In this document: positions 27,924 through 35,105 of the stretch, piece after piece
Layout: each line of letters opens with the position of its first letter
Position numbering within the stretch: the first letter of the stretch is position 1
From: Peptostreptococcaceae bacterium
Lineage (GTDB): Bacteria > Bacillota > Clostridia > Peptostreptococcales > BM714
Reading direction: 5' to 3'
Assembly (NCBI GenBank): GCA_016649995.1
Contig: JAENWJ010000012.1
Coordinates: forward strand, 1-39,964
DNA length: 39,964 nucleotides
The notes under the pieces: model-generated
What the model saw: the letters and a program-made list of their open reading frames with translations, nothing else
What the model was told of the DNA's origin: nothing
The model's database searches: none
Position numbers and translations under genes: made by a program

Positions 27924-28523
27924 TTATAATTTTGCATATGCAACAGCTATTCCAGCTCCTATGCGCGCATTTTCAAATACAAGACGCCTATTTGTTTCAA
28001 GGCTTTCTCCCCCTGTCAGATTCTTTATTTCCGAAAGCAAATATGGGGTAAGTTCTTTCCCTTTTATGCCCGCCTTTTCTGCGGATTTCAGCGCCTCTTC
28101 TATTGTAGATTCCATGATTCCAGAAGGAATTTCGTAGATTTCCGGCACCGGACAAGCGATTATCATCCCGCCAGAGAGATCTAAATCCCATTTTGCCTTC
28201 ATCATTGCTGCCGCTTCTCCGAATTCGGAAATGTTGCAGCTGCCCCTGAATCCGCTTTTTCTAGAATAAAAAGCCGGAAATTCATCCGTTCCGAAGGTTG
28301 CAACCGGAACTCCTTGTGTTTCAAGATATTCCAGCGTCAGTCCAATGTCTAGTATTGACTTCACACCTGCGCTAACAACAGCCACATCTGTGCGCGAAAA
28401 CTCCGTGAGGTCGGCAGAAATCTCAATATTCCCAGGATTCGAATCATTCATAATCATCGATTCGTTTGAAAATCCGGTTATGTCGGCATTTATACCTCCA
28501 ATAACCATAATCTCATTGTTCAT
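27924..28523 (-). pseudogene. PsuK-PsuG deletion chimera (pseudouridine catabolism remnant)
   Basis: This 199-residue frame is open and has a good RBS (GGAGGGG), but it joins parts of two proteins. Residues 1-36 look like the start of a PfkB-type pseudouridine kinase (VIGGINADITG, then NDSNPGN). From about residue 35 on (ISADLTEFSRTDVAVVSAGVKS) it follows the second half of pseudouridine-5'-phosphate glycosidase PsuG to its normal end. Asp38 and Lys55 correspond to Asp149 and the Schiff-base Lys166 of E. coli PsuG, but the half with Glu31 and Lys93 is missing. A deletion from early psuK to mid psuG explains it. Activity is unlikely unless another PsuG half is supplied. Confidence 0.8.
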
Positions 28524-28561
28524 ACAGCCCCTCCAATTACAATAATGAAGTCAATGCAATT

Positions 28562-28729
28562 CTATATCTTTTGATATAGTTTGCGATTCACTTCATCAAC
28601 TTTCTTCTCAATTTGCAAAACCCTTGCCTGCAACTCTTTAATTTCTTTTATTGCGGTCAATCCATAAAAGAATCCCATAATTCCAACACAAAACGCTAGC
28701 ACCGAAAATACAAACGAATCCGTATACAT
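28562..28729 (-). CDS. Small membrane protein with C-terminal coiled coil
   Basis: The 55-residue protein has one hydrophobic segment (FVFSVLAFCVGIMGFFYGLTA) followed by a charged heptad-like helix (EIKELQARVLQIEKKVDEVN). I take the ATG at 28729, which has GAGGGTG upstream, over the ATG at 28744. It precedes the psu remnant by 38 bases on the same strand. No family is recognised; similar short anchors often act as partners of larger membrane proteins. Confidence 0.6.
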   Translation of the reverse strand: MYTDSFVFSVLAFCVGIMGFFYGLTAIKEIKELQARVLQIEKKVDEVNRKLYQKI

Positions 28730-28809
28730 CTTTCTCACCCTCATAATTCTTTTATTTTAAGTACACCTTATTGAATACATTATAATCTTAAGGCTGTTTC
28801 TTTACAAAC

Positions 28810-28855
28810 AAAAAGGAAAAGGCTCGCCAGTCAAGGAGCGAGCCTTTTCCTTTTT
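28810..28855. terminator. Strong terminator at the end of the proline reductase operon
   Basis: An 18-base left arm (28810-28827, ending GGCTCGC) and its complement (28838-28855) form a perfect stem with a 10-base loop. A and T runs lie at its foot, so it works in both directions. It lies 30 bases beyond the stop of the TSUP permease gene and separates the prd operon from the genes downstream. Confidence 0.92.
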
Positions 28856-28885
28856 ATATATTAAAGAAATAATTTGGATGGCAAT

Positions 28886-29770
28886 TTATGCTGCGCTCTT
28901 CTCCGTTTTTTTGTTTTTTGCTGCGGATCTAAGCATTGTGATTGATGTATAAAGAACTACACCAATAACCAACCATGAAAGAATGTTCAAGGGAAGCGAC
29001 TTAACTATAAATGCAGCAATGAATACTCCAACTGCTCCTGCAAGAGTCATAGCCATTGAAGCTTTTCTGTCATAAGCTGCTTCTTTAATGAACTTGATTG
29101 AAGCTACCGGCATCAAGAATGCGCATGAACCCATCATTATCGGGAAAGCGACTCTTGGGCTCATACCAAGCATATATACGAGAGCCATACAAGGAGCATA
29201 GAGACCAACGCCTGCAGTCATGAGTGCTCCCAAAACGAAGTTTGCTACTATTGCAAAGATTAATTTTCCACCAGTAAGGCCGATTGCTTCGCCGGTTCCA
29301 AGTGAAGCAGTCCATCCCATTTGACCTGATGTCATAAGGAAGGCAGTTGCAAGAAGTGCAAATCCCATAACCAATTGAACTTTTCTTTCGTCAAATTTTG
29401 CGACAATTCCAGCTCCAAGAAAAGCCCCTGCAGTTGCGGATGCAAGCATACTAACTAAAGTTATTATTTCAACATCAATTACTGCAATAAAAATGAATGC
29501 TTCAAGAACTACTGGGATAGTACATCCAACATTTAGCGTTCCCGGAATTATTCTATCCTTCGTTTGCTTGAAAAACTTGAGCATTGCAGTTGTAGGGGCA
29601 AATGATCCTATTCCCAATGTGTCGAAAAAGTTTGCAACAAATCCTATACCTGCCGTTACACCCCATGAGTTATCTTCCAACTCGTCCTTGTGAGCCGCAA
29701 AATCTTTTACAAAGATTGCACCAAACCCTAAAGTCATTACACCTAAAACACCTAAAATCGCTTGTACCAT
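28886..29770 (-). CDS. TSUP (TauE/SafE) family membrane permease in the prd operon
   Basis: The 294-residue protein has about eight membrane segments and the TSUP repeat pattern (GFVANFFDTLGIGSFAPTTA in the first half, GLYAPCMALVYMLGMSP in the second). Known TSUP members move sulfite, sulfoacetate or other small anions. Placement as the last gene of the prd transcript (24 bases after prdF, RBS AGGAGG, terminator after it) suggests a substrate linked to proline reduction. Export of 5-aminovalerate or uptake of a sulfur or selenium species are both guesses. Confidence 0.85.
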   Translation of the reverse strand: MVQAILGVLGVMTLGFGAIFVKDFAAHKDELEDNSWGVTAGIGFVANFFDTLGIGSFAPTTAMLKFFKQTKDRIIPGTLNVGCTIPVVLEAFIFIAVIDVEIITLVSMLASATAGAFLGAGIVAKFDERKVQLVMGFALLATAFLMTSGQMGWTASLGTGEAIGLTGGKLIFAIVANFVLGALMTAGVGLYAPCMALVYMLGMSPRVAFPIMMGSCAFLMPVASIKFIKEAAYDRKASMAMTLAGAVGVFIAAFIVKSLPLNILSWLVIGVVLYTSITMLRSAAKNKKTEKSAA

Positions 29771-29794
29771 TTTCTTCTCCTCCTATGATTTAAA

Positions 29795-30802
29795 TTATTT
29801 AAGAATAAATCCATATTTCACAGGGTCCGCATCATCAAATACGAATTGATTGAATCCTGTAATATAGGCTGAGCCAGTGATTTCGGGAATAATAGCATCT
29901 ATGTCCCCTACTTTCGCTTTGCCGACAATTCTACCCTTGAAAAGGGTTCCAAGGATGCTTTCATATACGAAAAGCTCTCCTTCTTTTAACATTCCTTTTG
30001 CGTAGAGCGTAGCCAATTTGGCCGATGTTCCCGTACCGCACGGTGACCGGTCAACCTGTCCCTGACCGAATATTACTACGTTTTTGTATGTTGCATCCGG
30101 ATGGGTGGGATCATCGTAAATTTCTACCAAGTCAACCGTATTGATATGAGGTAATTCGGGATGCTGCACCTTTACAGTATTGTTGACTATATCTCTAATT
30201 TTCATTCCAAGTTCGTTAAGCTTTTGTACATTTTCAGGCTTAACCTCTATTCCAAGCTTCTTGGCGCTGACGATTGCAAAGAAGCTTCCGCCAAATGCAA
30301 TGTCTAACGTCACCTTGCCTATTTCAGGCACTTCGATTTCAACATCTTGTTTATATAGGAAAGAAGGAACGTTTTTAAATGAAACTTCCTGAACCTTTCC
30401 ATTTTTAACTGCAACATCTCCTCTTACGAGACCCGCAGGAGCTTCGAGCACTACTTTAGTAATAGGTTCAACCATCGGAATCATTCCTGTCTCTAAAGCA
30501 ACAGTCATTGCGCCTATCGTTCCATGGCCGCACATATTCAAATAGCCTCCGCCATCCATAAAGATTATTCCGAGATCCGCCTCTTCTGAAATCGGCGCTG
30601 TTATGATTGATCCGAACATATCGTTGTGTCCTCTTGGTTCAAGCATGATACCTGTTCTCAAATAATCAAGATTATTTTCCAGATAAGCTTTTTTTTCCGG
30701 CATTGTTTTGCCTGGAATCGATGGAATTCCTCCTATAACTATTCTTGTAGGCTCTCCCATTGTATGAGAATCAACTGCATTTATTGTTCTTGTAATTTGC
30801 AT
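29795..30802 (-). CDS. prdF: Proline racemase
   Basis: The cofactor-free enzyme interconverts L- and D-proline and so supplies the D-proline that PrdA/PrdB reduce. The 335-residue protein has both catalytic cysteines, Cys91 in NMCGHGTIG and Cys255 in SPCGTGTSAK. This Cys/Cys pair speaks for proline racemase, whereas a Thr in the second or first place would indicate a dehydratase or similar relative. It lies 13 bases after prdE with a GGGGG-type RBS. Confidence 0.96.
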   Translation of the reverse strand: MQITRTINAVDSHTMGEPTRIVIGGIPSIPGKTMPEKKAYLENNLDYLRTGIMLEPRGHNDMFGSIITAPISEEADLGIIFMDGGGYLNMCGHGTIGAMTVALETGMIPMVEPITKVVLEAPAGLVRGDVAVKNGKVQEVSFKNVPSFLYKQDVEIEVPEIGKVTLDIAFGGSFFAIVSAKKLGIEVKPENVQKLNELGMKIRDIVNNTVKVQHPELPHINTVDLVEIYDDPTHPDATYKNVVIFGQGQVDRSPCGTGTSAKLATLYAKGMLKEGELFVYESILGTLFKGRIVGKAKVGDIDAIIPEITGSAYITGFNQFVFDDADPVKYGFILK

Positions 30803-30815
30803 GTTACTCTGCCCC

Positions 30816-31292
30816 CTATTTTCTTTTTTGAAGCTTGTTCATTTTGAGTTTCAGCAAAGCCAAGGCTTTTTTGGCATCTCTCTCGTTCACAGTATTTTCC
30901 CCTACAACCTCTGTTTCGATACCTTCCTTTGATTTATTGAAATCAACTATCGTGTCCATATACTCATTCTTTACTACAAATGTTGCTGCTGTTCCTACAA
31001 AACTCATTCCGACTACTGGAATACCTCTCTTGCCAATCTGCTCAATGGTATTTGCAAAATCCACATGAGAGTTGCCCCATCCATCAAGAGATATAATGAC
31101 TCCGTCCGTTCGCATGGCTTCAACCCATGCGGCCGCTCTTGTTCCAACAAGCAGCTTTTCGGCATTTCCTTGGGGTGTGCCCAATACAAGCACTCCCTGT
31201 AAATCGATGTCAGTATCCCTTGATACCACATCGAGAAGAGGATCTCTAAAATGGTGCAAAGACGTTTCTTTTGTAGATGGTCCTATACCCAT
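30816..31292 (-). CDS. prdE: Proline reductase cluster protein PrdE (PrdA C-terminal paralogue)
   Basis: The 158 residues align with the C-terminal, pyruvoyl-bearing part of PrdA: GIGPSTKETSLHHFRDPLL against CIGPASKETSRHYWREPLV, and EQIGKRGIPVVGMSFVG against EEVGKRGIPVVGMTYAA. The residue that would become the pyruvoyl group is not a cysteine here; the protein begins Met-Gly at that place, so it cannot form the cofactor in the same way. The start has GGAGG eight bases upstream that overlaps the prdD stop. With PrdD it probably forms a PrdA-like heteromer of accessory or regulatory role; its exact role is unknown. Confidence 0.9.
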   Translation of the reverse strand: MGIGPSTKETSLHHFRDPLLDVVSRDTDIDLQGVLVLGTPQGNAEKLLVGTRAAAWVEAMRTDGVIISLDGWGNSHVDFANTIEQIGKRGIPVVGMSFVGTAATFVVKNEYMDTIVDFNKSKEGIETEVVGENTVNERDAKKALALLKLKMNKLQKRK

Positions 31293-31303
31293 ATAACATC
31301 CTC

Positions 31304-32059
31304 CTAGGTCATTGCCCTTATAGCCCCGTCCCTATATTCGTTTGGGGACAATATCATAGGCATGTTAAGCATGTCTATATTTGAAAACCCGCCTTCAAAA
31401 CCTGATGGTTCAAATGGAAACAACTGATTGTCGTGCATTGCTCCCTGTCCACCAATCTGTTTAATGATGACAACCTTTTTTTTATCTTCTCTAATTATGT
31501 CGTGAAACTCGTGTTTCTCATCAGCCTGTTTTATATCCAGTCTTTTAATCTTTTCCCTTATTTCCTGTACGAAGTTGTCGCAAAGCGCATGAATCGCCAA
31601 TGGCAATTTTCTGCCGAATTCGGTTCCTTCCCTAATAAGTACATCGAATTGTATTATAATATCGTTCTTGCCCGGAGTCCCCGCTCTATCAAGCATAAGC
31701 TGCTCCGATAGCATGCCGTCGGAAGATCCGAAGTTCGACATTTGTCGGCCATTTTTTTCCGCCCCGTTAAGCATTACATAAACCCCTGTCATTGTATGGG
31801 TAATTCCTTCTCCCAATACTCCCAATACCTTTGTGGAAATCGGCAGTATGTCCATTATGCAATTGACATGTCTGTCATGGTCTCCAGGTTCGATTATATT
31901 GATCGAAATATTGTCGATTATGTCCTTGTCAATGTCCAGTTTGTTTGTCATGTTTTTGTCAATTGAGAGCGTATGTTCCCTATATCCCGTCGAGTCTGAA
32001 AAAACAACCCGATCTACATGAAAGGTCCGGATTACCAACCTTCTCATATCTTTTTCCAT
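31304..32059 (-). CDS. prdD: Proline reductase cluster protein PrdD (PrdA N-terminal paralogue)
   Basis: The 251-residue protein aligns with about residues 175-423 of PrdA (for example EFGRKLPLAIHALCDNFVQEI and IKQIGGQGAMHDNQLFP). It ends RDGAIRAMT, precisely where PrdA reads LDGCIHALT before its processing cysteine. PrdA's N-terminal 170 residues with the acidic Ala-Pro linker have no counterpart. PrdD and PrdE thus look like a second PrdA split at the cleavage point. The gene starts after a GGGGGG site; a 12-bp hairpin lies between it and prdB. Confidence 0.9.
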   Translation of the reverse strand: MEKDMRRLVIRTFHVDRVVFSDSTGYREHTLSIDKNMTNKLDIDKDIIDNISINIIEPGDHDRHVNCIMDILPISTKVLGVLGEGITHTMTGVYVMLNGAEKNGRQMSNFGSSDGMLSEQLMLDRAGTPGKNDIIIQFDVLIREGTEFGRKLPLAIHALCDNFVQEIREKIKRLDIKQADEKHEFHDIIREDKKKVVIIKQIGGQGAMHDNQLFPFEPSGFEGGFSNIDMLNMPMILSPNEYRDGAIRAMT

Positions 32060-32090
32060 TTAATTTTTCCCCCCAATATCTTGGTAAAAT

Positions 32091-32126
32091 CCGTCTTCCT
32101 CTTTCACTCTAGAGAGAGGAAGACGG
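32091..32126. terminator. 12-bp hairpin between prdB and prdD
   Basis: CCGTCTTCCTCT (32091-32102) and AGAGGAAGACGG (32115-32126) are perfectly complementary with a 12-base loop. On the minus strand the stem is followed by ATTTTACC, a weak T tail. It starts eight bases after the prdB stop and ends about 30 bases before prdD. Partial termination or protection of the upstream mRNA would lower PrdD/E/F levels against PrdA/B. Confidence 0.65.
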
Positions 32127-32133
32127 TCAATTT

Positions 32134-32855
32134 TTACACTACTGCTACATACTGATAGGGAAGCTTAACTATTCTTCCAGGTGTTTCAATTGATACAAGT
32201 AAATTTAATGTATCTGTCAAAATCGCTGTTTGCATCTCTATATTGTGTGGTTCTCCGGCATTTGCACCCATTGGTACGAGCGGCGCTACAGCCCTTGGAG
32301 ATCCAGCTTGTCTTACTACAGGAGTGCCGCAATTACTATTGTCGGTATTCCAGCTTCCTCGATCGCTCTCTGCACTATAACTGCAGAGCGGTGGCAAGTG
32401 CCTCAGCCAGCTGTCATGACAACAGCATCAACATTTTCATCTTTAAGTCTTTGAGCAATTGCAGGACCTGTTTCGTTTGTGAAAACTTCAACATTTCCGC
32501 CTCCACCCATAAATCCGAAGTGCATCGGTGCAACAGCTTTGATTACGCCTTTTGCTACAAGTTCATTAAGACGGTCAATTGGGAACATGCAGTTGATATC
32601 CTTATTTACATCCGAGTTGTCATATCCACCATGTGAAACCATTAAATTGTCGCTATCACTATCTCCGGGAATTTCTCTGAAACTTGTGTCTCCAGCCAAA
32701 TTGAACCGCTTGTCCGACTTCAAATGCACGCCGGCGGCCGTAGCCAATGCGATTTTCATTTCATTGAGTGGCTTTGTGACAGGCGTCCAGACAACCGGAG
32801 GCGTATTAGGCACGTATATTTCTGATTGCAAACCTTTTACAACAGTCAAACCCAT
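32134..32855 (-). CDS. prdB: D-proline reductase selenoprotein PrdB (in-frame UGA, then apparent frameshift)
   Basis: PrdB carries the active-site selenocysteine that attacks the alpha C-N bond of D-proline. The start ATG 32855 (GGGAGG upstream) gives MGLTVVKGLQSEIYVP; the earlier in-frame ATG adds 28 residues that belong to the end of the preceding gene. The codon at 32403-32405 is TGA (Sec151) in the family context VVMTAG-U-GTCHRSAVIVQRAIEEAG. Some 28 codons later the frame would stop (TAG) after IVIAALL, while the -1 frame continues PVVRQAGSPRAVAPLVPMGANAGEP to the family's usual end at 32134. A single missing base near 32318-32322 (CTCCTG, perhaps from CTCCCTG) explains this: a sequencing error or a real mutation. 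Corrected length would be about 240 residues. Confidence 0.93.
32364..32390 (-). promoter_or_regulatory. Putative bacterial SECIS hairpin of prdB
   Basis: Starting 12 bases after the TGA, CGCTCTGCA pairs with TGCAGAGAGCG around GTTATAG, with a two-base bulge. Position, size and a GU-containing loop fit a bacterial SelB-binding SECIS. The bases also encode RSAVIVQRA. Confidence 0.7.
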
Positions 32856-32859
32856 TTTC

Positions 32860-33180
32860 CTATACCTCCCTACAATCTTCTTTGTATTCAGATTGAATAT
32901 GCTCTTTATAATTTTCTTCAGCGCTTCTCTTAGCTTCAAGTTGCCTTACCGCGCTTCTTGCATATTCTTCATCGGCTTCCACATCTAGAACTTCGATGTA
33001 AGTCATCATAAACCCAACCTGTTGACCCCTCCTGAGTTCTACAGGACTTATAACCATGCGTCTCGGCACTTTAATTTGTCCCATACGGCCCTTGAAATCT
33101 ACAGTAACTGAACAATCGCTAAAATCCACTACTATTCCTTCATAAAAATTTTCTGACGAAGCATATTTCAATCTGTCCAT
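32860..33180 (-). CDS. CBO2463/CBO2479-type small protein of the prd operon
   Basis: The 106-residue protein is short and charged, with a beta-rich first half (YEGIVVDFSDCSVTVDFKGRMGQIKVPRRMVISP) and a helical acidic/basic tail. I recall a like-sized domain family found beside proline reductase genes in clostridia and named after Clostridium botulinum loci; no function is known. It sits between prdA (20 bases upstream) and prdB (4 bases downstream), with an AGGTG site. Tight packing between the two catalytic subunits hints at a role in assembly or maturation, which is inference. Confidence 0.75.
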   Translation of the reverse strand: MDRLKYASSENFYEGIVVDFSDCSVTVDFKGRMGQIKVPRRMVISPVELRRGQQVGFMMTYIEVLDVEADEEYARSAVRQLEAKRSAEENYKEHIQSEYKEDCREV

Positions 33181-33200
33181 TTTTATATCACCTTTACTTT

Positions 33201-35087
33201 TTATTCTTCGATTTCGTAGATTTCTCTACGTTTCTTGGATTTTTCAAGACTTTGTTCATTCTCGCAAAGCTCGATTATTTCTCCTGTAGCTTCTTCTATT
33301 ACCTCTATATTATTTTGCTTAACATTGGCGTTCCAAGATCTTTCAGCCTTCTTGACGCTTTCGCCCATCATCTCAGCCTTAAGCATATAGATTGCTCTTA
33401 TGGCATCTTCTTTGCACAATGTATTGTTGCCAAGAATTTCATTTTCGATTCCTTGAACTGACTTGTTGTTGTCAACCATTGCGGTCATGAATTCGTTGCC
33501 TACAACTAATTGTCCTTGAACCGCAGCATAAGTCATTCCTACAACAGGAATGCCTCTTTTACCAACCTCTTCAATATGTGATGCGAAATCGATGTGGTTG
33601 TTTCCGAAGCCTTCTGTCCCAACTATTGCACCGTCAAGGTCCATAGTTTCAACAGTCATTCCAAGAATTTTTGAAACATAGAATTTTTCCGAGTTGACTT
33701 GAGGTGAACCTACGAGTATAACAGCAACAAGGTCGACCTCTTCGTCATTCATCAATTCAAGAACCAGGGGCTCTCTCCAGTAATGTCTGGATGTTTCTTT
33801 TGAAGCCGGTCCTATGCATGTAAGAGCATGTATGCATCCGTCCAATAATTGGAGCGGAGAAACAACAATCGGAACATTTCCAAGGTCTACATTAGCCTTT
33901 GCTCCTATAGTTCCAATAGGCTCTACTGGAAGAATGAAATTATCATGCATTGCTCCTTGTCCCATTATTTCCTTGATGAATGCTACTCTTTTCTTTCCAG
34001 GATGTCTTGTTTGAATAAATTCTTCAGTATCTACAACGAGGCTTTCATCCAAAGTTTTCAAAGCTTCACGAATTTCCTGAGTAACAACATCAGTTGCTCT
34101 GTGCGCAGCCATCGGTCCTGGTCTTTCCATTCCGGTTCCGCGTTTAACAGTAACTTGTGTCTTGATGAATATTTCTCCGAATTCGGGAGCTCCCGGACGT
34201 CCCCACATGATGTTTCTGTCTAATATTCCTTCTGATGATCCGAATTCGCCGATTTGAACTCCGTCTTCATCGGTACCTGTAACGACAACTATTGTTCCAT
34301 CAACTACTCTTGTGATTCCATCTCCGACTTCGCCCTCTTCCTTCGTAGCAATCGGTTGAATATCCATGAGCGTTTCACTATATGTGTCGTATTTATCAGG
34401 TGTAATTATTTCAATTTTCATATCTATAACAAGCTTTTCAGTCTCGATTGCATCTTTGCAGATGTCTTCACGAATCGTAAGCGTTGTTCCTTCTATTTTT
34501 GTTTCCGGTCCAAACTCAACCTTGTCGATTACGAAATGCTTTCTCGTAAGGCTTCTTATTACTTTTGCTTCTTGAACAGGAGCATTGGCGACAGCCTCGG
34601 CTTGAGCCGGTGCATCCACAGGAACTACTATTCCTGCAGGCATTACGCCACCGGCAACTGCGCCGGCTACTGTGAGCGGGAATTCAAGATTTATATCTCT
34701 GCCCTCGCCAATGTGGATTCTTACAACTCCACCCTGAGTACCCATAGTCATAACCGGTGCAACGGGTGCTACTGGAGCGATTGCTTCTTCAGCTACAGGC
34801 TCTTCTATAACTTCCTCTTTTTTCACTTCAGCTTCTTTGAAACCATCAAGCATTGATGGAACAAGTGGTGTTAGCGAATCAACAGTTATTTTCAATGTCG
34901 CACCCAACACCTGTCCGATAGTCAAGACGTTTTCGGGTATTTCCAACAGGCCGGAATCCTCAAGATCAGGAAGTATTTCAGGATCTTCCAGATTTTCAGG
35001 TGTTACAACCATACCTGCTTCGAATCTGCAGCAAGTTACAGCCACATCATTGGCATGCTCCTTTGCAGTTTCCAAAGTAATAGACAT
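33201..35087 (-). CDS. prdA: D-proline reductase proprotein PrdA (pyruvoyl precursor)
   Basis: PrdA is made as a 628-residue proprotein and is cleaved to an about 45-kDa chain and an about 22-kDa chain whose N-terminal cysteine becomes a pyruvoyl group. That site is visible as HALT423|C424IGPASKETS (Cys codon 33816-33818). The pyruvoyl binds the D-proline nitrogen while PrdB Sec reduces it to 5-aminovalerate. Residues 1-85 form an N-terminal domain with a conserved VTCCRFEAG; a flexible Glu- and Ala-Pro-rich linker follows (about 86-112); the rest is the conserved core. It starts 18 bases after the extended prdC stop, with AGGGGG upstream. Expression is presumably from the sigma-54 promoter before prdC. 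Confidence 0.96.
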   Translation of the reverse strand: MSITLETAKEHANDVAVTCCRFEAGMVVTPENLEDPEILPDLEDSGLLEIPENVLTIGQVLGATLKITVDSLTPLVPSMLDGFKEAEVKKEEVIEEPVAEEAIAPVAPVAPVMTMGTQGGVVRIHIGEGRDINLEFPLTVAGAVAGGVMPAGIVVPVDAPAQAEAVANAPVQEAKVIRSLTRKHFVIDKVEFGPETKIEGTTLTIREDICKDAIETEKLVIDMKIEIITPDKYDTYSETLMDIQPIATKEEGEVGDGITRVVDGTIVVVTGTDEDGVQIGEFGSSEGILDRNIMWGRPGAPEFGEIFIKTQVTVKRGTGMERPGPMAAHRATDVVTQEIREALKTLDESLVVDTEEFIQTRHPGKKRVAFIKEIMGQGAMHDNFILPVEPIGTIGAKANVDLGNVPIVVSPLQLLDGCIHALTCIGPASKETSRHYWREPLVLELMNDEEVDLVAVILVGSPQVNSEKFYVSKILGMTVETMDLDGAIVGTEGFGNNHIDFASHIEEVGKRGIPVVGMTYAAVQGQLVVGNEFMTAMVDNNKSVQGIENEILGNNTLCKEDAIRAIYMLKAEMMGESVKKAERSWNANVKQNNIEVIEEATGEIIELCENEQSLEKSKKRREIYEIEE

Positions 35088-35105
35088 TTTTCTTTCCCCC
35101 TATTC

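Noticed and set aside
27908-28523. Cobalamin riboswitch before cobO
   Set aside because: The upstream sequence is the coding PsuK/PsuG remnant and has no B12-box.
32134-32397. Separate 87-codon gene starting at an ATG at 32397
   Set aside because: The sequence from VVRQAGSPRAV onward is the end of prdB; the apparent start arises only from the -1 frame next to the UGA and has no RBS.
32856-32939. N-terminal extension of PrdB by 28 residues
   Set aside because: It overlaps the end of the CBO2463-type gene; the RBS and family N-terminus support the ATG at 32855.
34254-34856. Open frame of 200 codons on the plus strand
   Set aside because: It is antisense to prdA, Cys/Tyr/Asn-rich with no domain pattern and no RBS.
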